From Sphingomonas panacis (GTDB lineage: Bacteria > Pseudomonadota > Alphaproteobacteria > Sphingomonadales > Sphingomonadaceae), in contig NZ_CP014168.1 in NCBI RefSeq assembly GCF_001717955.1, positions 4,929,501 to 4,993,500 on the forward strand: a stretch of 64,000 nucleotides of DNA, in the 5' to 3' direction. Below, piece after piece: positions 33,420 through 42,471 of the stretch; the first letter of the stretch is position 1, and every line of letters starts with the position of its first letter. Made by a program: the position numbers and the translations under genes. The notes beneath the pieces are model-generated. The model searched no databases, was not told the origin of the DNA, and saw nothing but the letters and a program-made list of their open reading frames with translations.

Positions 33420-34703
33420 TCATCGCGCGTGCTCCGCGCGCGTGCCGGAGCAGGCGGGGCGCAACGTGCCCGCGAAGCCGAGCCACAAAGCCAGACTTGC
33501 GAACGCGAAGCTGCCGAGAACGAAGAACGCGACGTGATAGCCGAGAAGCTGCGCCAACCAGCCGCCGATCGCAGGCGACAGGCTCGCGCCCACACCCTGC
33601 ACGGTCATCACCGCGCCCTGCCCGACGTTCACGCGGCCCGTGCCGTCGAGCAGACAGGCAACGAGGCCGGGCACGGCGACGCTTTGCAGCCCTGCCCCGA
33701 TCCCGTCGAGCGCCTGCACCGGCCACACGCCCCAATGTTCGATGAACGATCCGGCCAGGAACCCGCGCAGCGGCAGCGCCGCGAACGAGATCAGCAGCAC
33801 CAGCCAATAGCCGCGCCCGGCGGCGACCTTCATCGCGACGAGGCTTGCGACGATCATCACCGCCTGCGCGACCACCACCGTCGTTGCGGTGAACATCGCC
33901 GCGTTGCCCTTGCCCGCACCGACGACTGCCATGCCGTAGAGCGGTAGCATCGCGCCGTTGCCAAGATGGAAGCAGGCCAGCGCGGCGGCGAGGATCAGCA
34001 TCGGCTTGTTCCTGAGAAGCGTCTTGAAGCCCTCGGCGTGGCCACCATCCGCATCGTCAGCATCCTGTTCCTTCTCCAATCCACGCGCGGCGCGGTGGTC
34101 GATCGCCCGCTCCGGGATCGACACGACGGTGATGATCGCGAGCACGCCGAAAGCCGCGGCGAGGTAGAAGATCGCCGGCATCCCATACTTCCAGCCGAGC
34201 CAGCCGGACAACCCCGCGCCGACCATGTTGCCGGCGTGGTTCCAGGCCTGGTTGCGGCCGTTCTGCGCGTTGAAACCCTTCTGCCGGACCACACCCAGCG
34301 TCATGCCGGTGACGGCGGGGCCTATCGCCGCCCCGGCGATCGCCGTCGCCACCTGGCTCACCGTCACCACCGCCCAGGAATGCGACCACAGGATCAGGAA
34401 CGACGCCAGCACCGTGCAAATGCCCGTGATGACGACGACCCAGCGCTTCTTCTCGGTATGATCGATGAACGCGCCCGCCGGGACGGTCATCACCATGCCG
34501 GCCACGCCGCCGATCGTCATCACCGTGCCGATCGGCCCGGTCGCCCAGCCGCGCTGCTGGAGGAACACGCCGAGGAACGGGCCGATCCCGGCCTGCATGT
34601 CCGCCATGAAGAAATTGAGTGCCTGAAGCGCTCCGGTGGCGCGCTTTCGATCCGCATCGGGCGTGCCGGCGAGAGCGATTCGGGGAAAATCTGTCGCCGT
34701 CAT
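33420..34703 (-). CDS. Major facilitator superfamily transporter
   Basis: The 427-residue protein has about twelve hydrophobic segments and a charged central loop (EKEQDADDADGGHAEGF). Loop motifs such as AGAFIDHTEKKRWVVVI and VRQKGFNAQNGRNQAWN place it in the MFS. The latter region resembles fosmidomycin- or sugar-efflux-like carriers, but this is not firm. Substrate and direction are unknown. It is upstream of the ArsB-like permease on the same strand and divergent to the VOC-protein gene, with about 200 bases of promoter space between. Confidence 0.8.
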   Translation of the reverse strand: MTATDFPRIALAGTPDADRKRATGALQALNFFMADMQAGIGPFLGVFLQQRGWATGPIGTVMTIGGVAGMVMTVPAGAFIDHTEKKRWVVVITGICTVLASFLILWSHSWAVVTVSQVATAIAGAAIGPAVTGMTLGVVRQKGFNAQNGRNQAWNHAGNMVGAGLSGWLGWKYGMPAIFYLAAAFGVLAIITVVSIPERAIDHRAARGLEKEQDADDADGGHAEGFKTLLRNKPMLILAAALACFHLGNGAMLPLYGMAVVGAGKGNAAMFTATTVVVAQAVMIVASLVAMKVAAGRGYWLVLLISFAALPLRGFLAGSFIEHWGVWPVQALDGIGAGLQSVAVPGLVACLLDGTGRVNVGQGAVMTVQGVGASLSPAIGGWLAQLLGYHVAFFVLGSFAFASLALWLGFAGTLRPACSGTRAEHAR

Positions 34704-34910
34704 GATCTTCTATCCCTGCTGGTCAGCGCCCAACTCCGTTCATCGGGGAAGTATCCAGCAGAAACTTTATCTGGATCAGTTTTTGGCGAGCCTGGAAGGG
34801 CCATTTGTGCGCCCCATCACCAAGGGCGGACCGCTTTCCGAAGCGCCTATTCACGAGACAGCAGCGCCAGAACGCGGTACGGGAACGCTAACTAAAGCAG
34901 ACATCAGGAG

Positions 34911-35852
34911 ATGGCGAAAATGGCGGCAAAGATCGGCTGGTGCGTCGAGTTGGTAGCGCTCGCATTGCCAGCGTCTGTCATGGCACAGCCCCCGGCGCGT
35001 CCGCCGCTCGCCAGCGTGTCGCATATCGCCGTCTATACTAGCGATCCCGCGAAGAGCGAGCGTTTCTACGTCCATGATCTCGGCGCGGTGAAGTTCGCCG
35101 ATCCGGAAGATCCGGCGGGCGCGCGCTATCATTTCGCGCCGACCCAGTTCGTGGAGGTGCTTCCGCTGCCGCCGGGCTATCGCTCGATCAGCCGGCTCGC
35201 GCACATCGCGTTCAACACGCCCGATGCGGAGGGCATGCGCACCTATCTGGCGGTAAAGGGCGTCAAGGTTCCCGCGCGGGTTACCGGTGCGCCGGACGGC
35301 AGCCGCTGGTTCACCGTGGTCGATCCCGAGGGGACGCCGGTCCAGTTCGTGCAGCCGCCGGTCACGCCGCCAACCGTGCCGGCCAACCCGCTGTCGAGCC
35401 ATGTCATGCATGCCGGCTTCGTCATCCACAATCGCGGCGCCGAGGACCGATTCTACAAGGATATCCTCGGCTTCAAACCCTATTGGGAAGGCGGGATGCG
35501 CGACGATCATCCGACCTGGATCTCGCTCCAGCTTCCCGATGGTCGCGACTGGATCGAATATATGGTGATCGGCACCCCCGACACCACCGGCATCCCCGCC
35601 GACATGAGCGCGGCGAACCTCGGGGTGCTCAACCACTTTGCGCTCGGCGTACCCGACATCCGCGTGGCCTATACCTTGCTGTGGAACGGCGAACGCCTGG
35701 AAGGCCAGCAACAGGCGCCCAAGATCGGCCGCGATGCCAAATGGCAGCTCAACCTGCTCGATCCCGACGGGACACGGGCTGAAATCATGGAATTGCACGC
35801 CATTGGCAAACCGTGTTGCTCGCCCTTCGTCGCCGCGGACCCGGAGAAGTGA
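34911..35852 (+). CDS. Exported two-module VOC (glyoxalase/dioxygenase-like) protein
   Basis: The first ~26 residues (MAKMAAKIGWCVELVALALP, then ASVMAQ) look like a signal peptide. Two VOC modules follow: VSHIAVYTSDPAKSERFYVH to VVDPEGTPVQFVQ, and HAGFVIHNRGAEDRFYKDIL to LLDPDGTRAEIMEL. VOC enzymes use a metal held by His/Glu at module ends; His and Glu are present at the expected places (SHIAVY, HAGFVI, FVEVL, EIMEL). The reaction is unknown; periplasmic VOC proteins are uncommon. Its TGA overlaps the GTG of the next gene by four bases, so the two are coupled. Confidence 0.75.
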   Translation: MAKMAAKIGWCVELVALALPASVMAQPPARPPLASVSHIAVYTSDPAKSERFYVHDLGAVKFADPEDPAGARYHFAPTQFVEVLPLPPGYRSISRLAHIAFNTPDAEGMRTYLAVKGVKVPARVTGAPDGSRWFTVVDPEGTPVQFVQPPVTPPTVPANPLSSHVMHAGFVIHNRGAEDRFYKDILGFKPYWEGGMRDDHPTWISLQLPDGRDWIEYMVIGTPDTTGIPADMSAANLGVLNHFALGVPDIRVAYTLLWNGERLEGQQQAPKIGRDAKWQLNLLDPDGTRAEIMELHAIGKPCCSPFVAADPEK

Positions 35853-36682
35853 GCATCGCGACCCGCGTCGGGCTGATCGCCCTCGCCGCCCTCACCGCTC
35901 CGGTTTCCGCGCAGGAGCACGCCGATGTGCCGGGGAGTTCGCTTCAGAACAGCCCGCCGGGCGCGCCGATCGCGCCCGAATGGGCCTATCCGCAATCGAC
36001 CACGCACACTCAGGTCGGGCCACCACCCGGATTCCACCGCGAAAGCCGGGTCGAGACCATTCCGATCGGCGTGTTCGAGGCGCAAGCCGATGTGGGCGCA
36101 GCGGTCGCGCCGGGCGCCGCGAGCTTCGCGAACGGCACTTATACGATCCGCTCGGCCGGCTACAACGTGTGGTACACGCGCGACGAGTTCCGATTCCTCT
36201 TCAGGAAAATGTCGGGCGATGTCTCGATGGCCGCCGACATCGCCTATCCGTCCGGCGGGTTCGGTGATCACAAGGCGCTGCTGGTGATCCGGCAATCGCT
36301 GGCGGACGATGCCAAGGAAGCGTTCGTCGCGCTGCATGGCGACGGCATGATCCACCTCGCCCAGCGCCCCGAGCCGGGCAAGCGGATCAGCGACATGGAA
36401 TATCGCATCGGCAGCCGCGGCGGATTGCCCGGTGGCAAGTCCCCCGACAGCTTGGTGACGCTGCACGCCAAGCGCATCGGCATCGAGAAGAAGGGCGACC
36501 AGTTCACGCTTTGGGTGAGCGAGCAAGGCGAGCCGATGCACCAATATGGCGCACCGATCACACTGCACGTGACCGCGCCGTTTTACGTCGGGATCGGCTT
36601 CGCCTCGCACCTACCGGGCGTCGCCGAGACCGCGACGCTGTCCAATCTGGTGCTGGAAAACCGCGCCGGGCGTGTGCGCTGA
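35849..36682 (+). CDS. Secreted beta-sandwich-type protein of unknown function
   Basis: The GTG at 35849 overlaps the upstream stop (GTGA) and gives a signal peptide VSIATRVGLIALAALTAPVS. The 277-residue product contains VWYTRDEFRFLFRKMSGDVS and then YPSGGFGDHKALLVIRQSL and VTAPFYVGIGFASH. This pattern is reminiscent of concanavalin-like or DUF1349-type sugar-binding sandwiches, often attached to glycoside hydrolases or Tol-type proteins. Recognition is weak. Coupled to the VOC gene, it probably works with it in the periplasm. Confidence 0.6.
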   Translation: MSIATRVGLIALAALTAPVSAQEHADVPGSSLQNSPPGAPIAPEWAYPQSTTHTQVGPPPGFHRESRVETIPIGVFEAQADVGAAVAPGAASFANGTYTIRSAGYNVWYTRDEFRFLFRKMSGDVSMAADIAYPSGGFGDHKALLVIRQSLADDAKEAFVALHGDGMIHLAQRPEPGKRISDMEYRIGSRGGLPGGKSPDSLVTLHAKRIGIEKKGDQFTLWVSEQGEPMHQYGAPITLHVTAPFYVGIGFASHLPGVAETATLSNLVLENRAGRVR

Positions 36683-36707
36683 CGCGCATACGCCCGATCG
36701 TCGGCTG

Positions 36708-38240
36708 TCACTTGCGCGGGGTATCTTCGTTGTGGAGCACATGATCGAGCGCGCGTAGCGTCGCAGCGCGCAATGGCGGCGCATTTGTCACGCCGGCCGC
36801 GCGCAACCACAGCGCGCTACGTCCGCTCGCATAAGGCTCCCATCGCGCCAGTCCAGCGCCGTTCGGGTTGCCCGTCCGCGCGAAGGTGATCCAGTAACGC
36901 TGCATCGTTTCGGCCAATGCCACGTCCGCTGCCGGCCAGCGCCGGGCGGGATCGTGATTGCCCCAGACATAATCGAGTTCGTCGGAATGCACCGCGCCGA
37001 CGCCGCGCGATCCGTCCCGGCGGGGTGGGGGATTGTCGAACTGGTACACGAACAGCGGCGCCGACCCCTTGGTCGCGCGCGCTTCGGCGATGCTCCAGCC
37101 GCGCCAGCCGAAATCGGTGTCGCTGATCAGATCCAGTGCCGCGCGCGTCACGGTCGCGTCGCTGCTCGCCGGGTACAGGCGCAACAGGTCCGGCGCGATG
37201 ATCGGAAACGTTTGCCGGATATCTGCGGCATAGCTGGCGAGCGTGGCATGATCGAGGAAGCGCGCCGCTTCGTTGCTGTTCCAGCCGAGCAGGACCGGCA
37301 CGCCGGCGTCGCGCCGAGCCCGATAGGCGGCGGTGATGTCCGTTGGCACGATCTTGCCGTCGCGGATCGGCGCGGTGATGATGCGCGGCGCGGCCGCTCC
37401 GACCACCGCCGCCGCCGGCAAAGCGCGAAGCTGCGCGATCGTGTCCGCGTTAAGCCGCTGCGCATAGGCCACGCCCGCATTCTCGGCCTGCTTCAAGCCA
37501 GCCCCATCCCCCGAGCCAGGGAGGCCGAGCGCCACACCGCTTTCGAAGATCGCCTTCTGGAACAGGCCGCGCGCCAGCGGCGAGACCGTCACCAGCATCG
37601 CCGAGCCGCCCCCGGCCGACTGGCCCGACACCGTTACATTGGCCGGATCGCCACCGAACTTCGCGATGTTCGCGCGCACCCAGCGCAGCGCCGCGATCTG
37701 ATCGAGCAGGCCGTAATTGCCCGATGTGCCGAGCGGCGACTCCTTGCTCAGAGCCGGATGCGCGAGATAGCCGAGCACGCCGAGCCGATAGTTGATGGTG
37801 ACGATCACCGCACCGTGCCGCGCCAGCGTGGTGCCCTCATAGGTCCGCTGTGATCCGGCCCCGGCGGTATAGGCGCCGCCGTGAAACCACACCAGCACCG
37901 GCAGGCGGGCGCCGCGCGTCACGCGCGGAGTCCACACGTTCAACGTCAGGCAGTCCTCGCTCGTGCGGTCGAGATCGTGCCCGGCCCATGTCACCCGCGC
38001 CTGCGGGCACACGGGGCCGAACGCGGTCGCCGGCAGCACCCCCTTCCACCCTTGCGGCGGTCGCGGAGCGCGCCAGCGCAGGTCGTTGACCGGCGGCGCT
38101 GCATAGGGGATCGCCTTGAACACGGACACGCCCCGCACCGTGGCGCCCTCCAGCCTGCCTTGCGCGACATTCACGATCGGCGCGGCCCATGCCGAGGTGC
38201 CGACGAGGCCGATCAGCAAGGTAGGAAAGCGCGGCTTCAT
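36708..38240 (-). CDS. Secreted type-B carboxylesterase
   Basis: The 510-residue alpha/beta hydrolase splits carboxylic esters. It starts at ATG 38240 (MKPRFPTLLIGLVGTSAWAA), a clear signal peptide; 11 extra residues upstream lack one. The family signature EDCLTLNVWTP is present, then the oxyanion loop WFHGGAYTAGAGS. The nucleophile is in VSGQSAGGGSAML. A Glu in GWNSNEAARFLDH and a His in GAVHSDELDYVWG complete the triad. Length is normal. It stands alone on the minus strand, convergent with the previous gene pair. Substrate unknown. Confidence 0.9.
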   Translation of the reverse strand: MKPRFPTLLIGLVGTSAWAAPIVNVAQGRLEGATVRGVSVFKAIPYAAPPVNDLRWRAPRPPQGWKGVLPATAFGPVCPQARVTWAGHDLDRTSEDCLTLNVWTPRVTRGARLPVLVWFHGGAYTAGAGSQRTYEGTTLARHGAVIVTINYRLGVLGYLAHPALSKESPLGTSGNYGLLDQIAALRWVRANIAKFGGDPANVTVSGQSAGGGSAMLVTVSPLARGLFQKAIFESGVALGLPGSGDGAGLKQAENAGVAYAQRLNADTIAQLRALPAAAVVGAAAPRIITAPIRDGKIVPTDITAAYRARRDAGVPVLLGWNSNEAARFLDHATLASYAADIRQTFPIIAPDLLRLYPASSDATVTRAALDLISDTDFGWRGWSIAEARATKGSAPLFVYQFDNPPPRRDGSRGVGAVHSDELDYVWGNHDPARRWPAADVALAETMQRYWITFARTGNPNGAGLARWEPYASGRSALWLRAAGVTNAPPLRAATLRALDHVLHNEDTPRK

Positions 38241-38410
38241 CGATCGATCTCTCCATGCGGCGGTCTGCGGCACCCGCCCGCCTGTCCTATGCAGCGAGTT
38301 TGCCTCAGCGACGACGTCGACGCCACAGATTTCAGACGCTTAGCGCAATGCCACTCTGTCGGCTCGTCGGCGGGCGTTGCCATCGCCCGCAAGCTCGTCG
38401 ATGATGGGGC

Positions 38411-38734
38411 ATGGTGCCATCTCCCCCACACGACATCGCCCGCGAAGCGCGGCTCGCATCCGACCCGCGCTACATCGCGCTGGTGCGCGATCGCCAGCGC
38501 TTCTCCTGGACGCTGACCGCGATCACCGTGATCGTCTACACCAGCTTCATCTCGCTGATCGCATTCGACAAGCCGTTGATGGCGCAGCCGATCGTGGGCG
38601 GGAGCACCAGCATCGCGGTCGTGCTCGGCGCGGCGATGCTGGCCGGGACAGTCGCGATCTGCGCGGTGTACGTCTGGCGCGCCAACGGCGCGTACGACGC
38701 GCGCCTCGCCGCGCTGCTGGAAAGCGTCGCGTGA
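38411..38734 (+). CDS. DUF485 membrane protein (YjcH-like)
   Basis: The 107-residue protein has two hydrophobic segments ([18 protein letters not shown] and [20 protein letters not shown]) and a cytoplasmic N-terminus with [17 protein letters not shown], typical of DUF485. Such proteins are encoded directly before acetate/solute symporters. Its stop overlaps the symporter GTG by four bases (GTGA), confirming coupling. It probably assists the transporter, but the exact role is not known. Confidence 0.88.
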   Translation: MVPSPPHDIAREARLASDPRYIALVRDRQRFSWTLTAITVIVYTSFISLIAFDKPLMAQPIVGGSTSIAVVLGAAMLAGTVAICAVYVWRANGAYDARLAALLESVA

Positions 38735-40434
38735 CGACCCGCCTGACACGATCCGCACTGCTGCTCGCGCTGCTCGGCTGGGCTACCGGTGCGGAGGCCG
38801 CAATCTCAGGCACCATCGCGGCGCGATCAACCAACTGGACCGCGATCCTGATGTTCCTCGGCTTCGTCGGGATCACGCTCTGGGTCACCGCCGCCGCCGC
38901 GCGGCGGACGCGCACCGTGTCAGATTTCTACACTGGCGGCGGCATCACCGGCTTCCAGAACGGGCTGGCGATGGCGGGCGATTATTGCTCGGCCGCGTCG
39001 TTCCTCGGCATCACCTCGCAGATCTTCAACGACGGGTTCGACGGGCTGATCTACGCGATCGGCTTCCTCGTCGGCTGGCCGATCGTGCTGTTCCTCGTCG
39101 CCGAGAAACTCCGCAATCTCGGTCGCTTCACCTTCGCCGATGTCGCGTCCTACCGCTTTTTGCAGGGGCCGGTTCGCAGCTTCTCGGCGGTGAGCACCTT
39201 GCTGGTCGTGTCCTTCTACCTGATCGCGCAGATGGTCGGCGCGGGACAATTGATCCAGTTGCTGTTCGGCCTGCCCTATCTCTACGCGATCATCGTCGTA
39301 GGCGGGCTGATGATGGTCTACGTGCTGTTCGGGGGCATGCGCGCGACCTCGTGGGTGCAGATCATCAAGGCGGTGATGTTGCTGTGCGGCGCCTCCTTCC
39401 TCGTCTTCGGCGTGATGTCGCACGTCGGCTTCTCGTTCGAGGCGCTGTTCGCGCGCGCGGTCACGGTTAAGACGAAGCTGGCGCTCGAAACCGGCCTGTC
39501 GCCCGCCGATGCAGCCGCGAAGGGCCGCGCGATCATGGGGCCGGGCGGGTTCATCAAAGACCCGATCTCGGCGCTGTCGTTCGGCTTCGCGCTGATGCTC
39601 GGCACCGCCGGGCTACCGCATATCCTGATGCGTTTCTTCACCGTTCCCGATGCGCGTGAGGCGCGCAAGTCGATCCTGTGGGCGACGGTGTGGATCGGCT
39701 ATTTCTATGCGCTGACCTTCATCCTCGGTTTCGGCGCGATCGTGCTGATCTCGTTCAACCCCGCCTATGTCGATGGCGCGGGCGCTCTGCTCGGCGGCAA
39801 CAACATGGCGGTGATGCACCTCGCGCATGCGATCGGCGGCAATCTGTTCCTCGGCTTCATCTCGGCGGTCGCGTTCGCGACGATCCTCGCCGTGGTCGCC
39901 GGACTGACGCTCTCCGCCGCCTCGGCGATCTCGCACGACATCTACGCGAGCGTGATCCGCAAGGGCGATGCCGAGCCGGCCAAAGAACTGCGCGTGTCGC
40001 GGATCACGACCGTGCTGCTCGGTATCGCCGCGATCATTCTCGGCGTGGTGTTCCAGAAGCAGAACGTTGCCTTCATGGTCAGCCTCGCCTTCGCGCTGGC
40101 GGCGTCGGGCAATTTCCCGGTGCTGGTGATGTCGCTGCTGTGGAAAGGCTGCACCACCAAGGGCGCGGCATGGGGTGGCGCGATCGGGCTGTTGAGTGCG
40201 TTCGGGTTGACGGTGGTGTCGCCGGTGATCTGGGTCGCGGTATTCGGGTTCGAGCACGCGATCTTCCCGTACAGTTCGCCTGCGCTGTTTTCGGTGCCGG
40301 CCGGCTTCTTCGCGATCTGGCTGATTTCGACGCTCGACCGCTCGCCGCGTGCGGCGATCGATCGGGCGGCATACCCCGCGCAGCGGTTACGTTCGGAGAC
40401 GGGCATCGACGTGCATGGCCCGGCGGCGCACTGA
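38731..40434 (+). CDS. actP: Sodium:solute symporter, acetate permease type (ActP)
   Basis: The 567-residue inner-membrane carrier belongs to the SSS family and most likely imports acetate or another short carboxylate with Na+. It starts at GTG 38731, overlapping the DUF485 stop, with a hydrophobic leader ([15 protein letters not shown]). Conserved parts include [20 protein letters not shown] and [40 protein letters not shown] and [12 protein letters not shown]. About 13-14 membrane segments are visible. DUF485-ActP is a widespread pair. An acetyl-CoA synthetase, frequently linked to it, is not in the window. Confidence 0.88.
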   Translation: MTTRLTRSALLLALLGWATGAEAAISGTIAARSTNWTAILMFLGFVGITLWVTAAAARRTRTVSDFYTGGGITGFQNGLAMAGDYCSAASFLGITSQIFNDGFDGLIYAIGFLVGWPIVLFLVAEKLRNLGRFTFADVASYRFLQGPVRSFSAVSTLLVVSFYLIAQMVGAGQLIQLLFGLPYLYAIIVVGGLMMVYVLFGGMRATSWVQIIKAVMLLCGASFLVFGVMSHVGFSFEALFARAVTVKTKLALETGLSPADAAAKGRAIMGPGGFIKDPISALSFGFALMLGTAGLPHILMRFFTVPDAREARKSILWATVWIGYFYALTFILGFGAIVLISFNPAYVDGAGALLGGNNMAVMHLAHAIGGNLFLGFISAVAFATILAVVAGLTLSAASAISHDIYASVIRKGDAEPAKELRVSRITTVLLGIAAIILGVVFQKQNVAFMVSLAFALAASGNFPVLVMSLLWKGCTTKGAAWGGAIGLLSAFGLTVVSPVIWVAVFGFEHAIFPYSSPALFSVPAGFFAIWLISTLDRSPRAAIDRAAYPAQRLRSETGIDVHGPAAH

Positions 40435-40481
40435 GCGCGGTTCATAACGGACCCCGCCAGCCGCTGGTGAGTTGTTGCAGC

Positions 40482-41387
40482 ATGGAAACAAAACCGCTGC
40501 CGCGCGAGGCCACACTGATCGTCAACACGCATTCGCGCAAAGGGCAGGATCTCTACGATGCCGCGCGTACCAAGCTGGCGGCGGCGGGCATCACTCTCCT
40601 CGCGGCACACGCCGTCGACAATCCGAAGGACCTCGCCGCCGTCGCCCGTGCGGCGGTGGCGGAGGGCACGCCGATGGCGATCGTCGGTGGCGGTGACGGG
40701 ACGCTGGCGGGCGTGGTCGACGAACTGGTCGGCAAGGACTGTGTGTTCGGCATCCTGCCGCTCGGCACTGCGAACAGCTTTGCGCGGTCGCTCGACTTGC
40801 CGCTCGACCTCGAAGCGGCGGTACACGTGCTCGCAAACGGCCGCAGAAAGCGTGTCGATCTCGGCATGATCGACCAGGACTATTTCGTGAACGGCGCATC
40901 GATCGGCCTGCCGACGATGATCGGCGAGACGGTGCCCGATACACTCAAGAAGTACGCCGGGCGTGCCGGCTATCTTGCCTGGGCGCTCAAATCGGCGGTG
41001 AGTTTCAAGGCGTTCCGGCTCGAACTGGACGACGGATCGCAGACGCATCGGCTGTGGGCGACCGAGGTGCGTATCCTCAACGGCACGCACCACGGCGGCG
41101 TGGAGCTTTCGGACACGGGCGGCGTCGTGTCGCGCGACCTGTTGATTCAGGCTGTTGTGGGGACGAGCAAGCTGGCGCTGGCGCAGGATTGGTTCGCCAA
41201 ATTCTTCAAGCTGCGGGATCGGGATGCGTGCAGCCGGGATTTTCGTGGCAAGTGTTTCCGCATCACCACCCAGCCGCCGCAGCGCATTTCGATCGACGGC
41301 GAAGTGCTGGCCTGCACGCCCGTCGTGGCGAAGGTCGCACCCGCCGCGATCGACGTGGCGGTGGCGCGTGATCCTCAGCGCGGGTAA
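40482..41387 (+). CDS. Diacylglycerol kinase-like lipid kinase
   Basis: The 301-residue protein starts at ATG 40482 (METKPLPREATLIVNTHSRK). The nucleotide site is VGGGDGTLAGVVDEL, followed by FGILPLGTANSFARSL, the signature of the DAGK/YegS/sphingosine-kinase family. ANGRRKRVDLGMIDQDYFVN and the C-terminal RISIDGEVL also match. The substrate could be diacylglycerol or another lipid such as a sphingoid base. The last point is notable in sphingolipid-making bacteria but is only a possibility. Its end overlaps the following convergent gene by 13 bases. Confidence 0.88.
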   Translation: METKPLPREATLIVNTHSRKGQDLYDAARTKLAAAGITLLAAHAVDNPKDLAAVARAAVAEGTPMAIVGGGDGTLAGVVDELVGKDCVFGILPLGTANSFARSLDLPLDLEAAVHVLANGRRKRVDLGMIDQDYFVNGASIGLPTMIGETVPDTLKKYAGRAGYLAWALKSAVSFKAFRLELDDGSQTHRLWATEVRILNGTHHGGVELSDTGGVVSRDLLIQAVVGTSKLALAQDWFAKFFKLRDRDACSRDFRGKCFRITTQPPQRISIDGEVLACTPVVAKVAPAAIDVAVARDPQRG

Positions 41388-42385
41388 TCGCGCCACAGCC
41401 ATTCGAGCGCGCCGGGCAAGGTCTGTGCGATGACATCGCCATCGACATGCCCCGCCCCAGCGGCGGTCACGTAGCGATAGTCATAATGTTTGGCCCGGAG
41501 CGCCGCCGCCATGCGATCATTGGCCATCGGCCAATTGTGGTAGGTGGTTTCCGGGTCTTGCCAATGGAGGTCGCGCTCGCCCACCTCCATCCAGATGCGG
41601 ATCGGTTTTGCCGGTGTCGCGGCGATGAGCTGGTCGTGATAGTCCCAAGCGCCGTGCGGTGTCGCGGGATCGGCAGGCGATGCCTGATTCACGAACGTTC
41701 CCGAATAGGACAACACGTTGCCGAACCATTCGGGATGAAACCACGCCATCGTGAAAGCGGCCGCCGCGCCTGAACTGCCGCCCATCGCCGCACGGCCTTT
41801 GGGATCGTCGGTGAAGCGGAGCTCGTAGAGTTGCTCGACGCGCGGCAACACCTCGGTCTGGACGAAGCGCGCATACCGGTCCGAGACGGTGTCATATTCC
41901 AGCCCGCGCTCGGAGCCTTGTGCGTCGCCACCGCCGGACTGGATCATCACCGCCACCATCGCCGGCACGCGGCGCTGCGCGATCAGGCTGTCGAGCGCGG
42001 CCGCGACGCGCGCGGTATAGTCGCGCCCGTCCTGCACCACCAGCAGCGGCGCCTTCGTACGCGGCCGATAGCCGGCGGGAATATAAACGAACACCTCGCG
42101 CCGGTATGGCGCGGGCTCGGACTGTAGCTGCCCCGGCGCTGCGAGGCGGTTGCCGGATGGGTCACGCCTCCGCGTGGTCTCATTGTCGAGCTGACGGATG
42201 CCGGGATAGATCCGGCTTTCGCGCGACGTCATGATGAAGCTATGCAGCGTTCCCTTGGGCTGCCCCGGGTGAGCCGCCATCTCGGGCGCATCCCGATAGG
42301 GCGGCGCGATGTGGATGTCATCGGCTCGGGCCGAACCGAAACCAACGAACAAGACGGCGATCAGCGCCAACGGTCCCATCCGCAT
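41375..42385 (-). CDS. Secreted esterase of the enterochelin-esterase/D type
   Basis: The 336-residue product has a signal peptide (MRMGPLALIAVLFVGFGSARA). The alpha/beta-hydrolase part runs from REVFVYIPAGYRPRTKAPLL and VVQDGRDYTARV. The nucleophile lies in AAMGGSSGAAAAFTMAW (Gly-x-Ser-x-Gly variant GGSSG), an acid in EVGERDLHWQD, and the final His in AAGAGHVDGDVIA. This is the Fes/esterase-D fold used on siderophores, acetylated sugars or other esters. No siderophore genes are nearby, so substrate is open. Confidence 0.82.
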   Translation of the reverse strand: MRMGPLALIAVLFVGFGSARADDIHIAPPYRDAPEMAAHPGQPKGTLHSFIMTSRESRIYPGIRQLDNETTRRRDPSGNRLAAPGQLQSEPAPYRREVFVYIPAGYRPRTKAPLLVVQDGRDYTARVAAALDSLIAQRRVPAMVAVMIQSGGGDAQGSERGLEYDTVSDRYARFVQTEVLPRVEQLYELRFTDDPKGRAAMGGSSGAAAAFTMAWFHPEWFGNVLSYSGTFVNQASPADPATPHGAWDYHDQLIAATPAKPIRIWMEVGERDLHWQDPETTYHNWPMANDRMAAALRAKHYDYRYVTAAGAGHVDGDVIAQTLPGALEWLWRDYPR

Positions 42386-42471
42386 CTATCTCTCCGCTCC
42401 GTCGCCCTTTGGCATGAGCACGGATGTGCGCCAATCCGCGCCGCGTGCCAACGATGAAGTGGGGACGACGC

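Noticed and set aside
38377..38730. N-terminal extension of the ActP frame
   Set aside because: It overlaps the DUF485 gene in another frame; the GTG at 38731 with GTGA overlap and a leader sequence fits much better.
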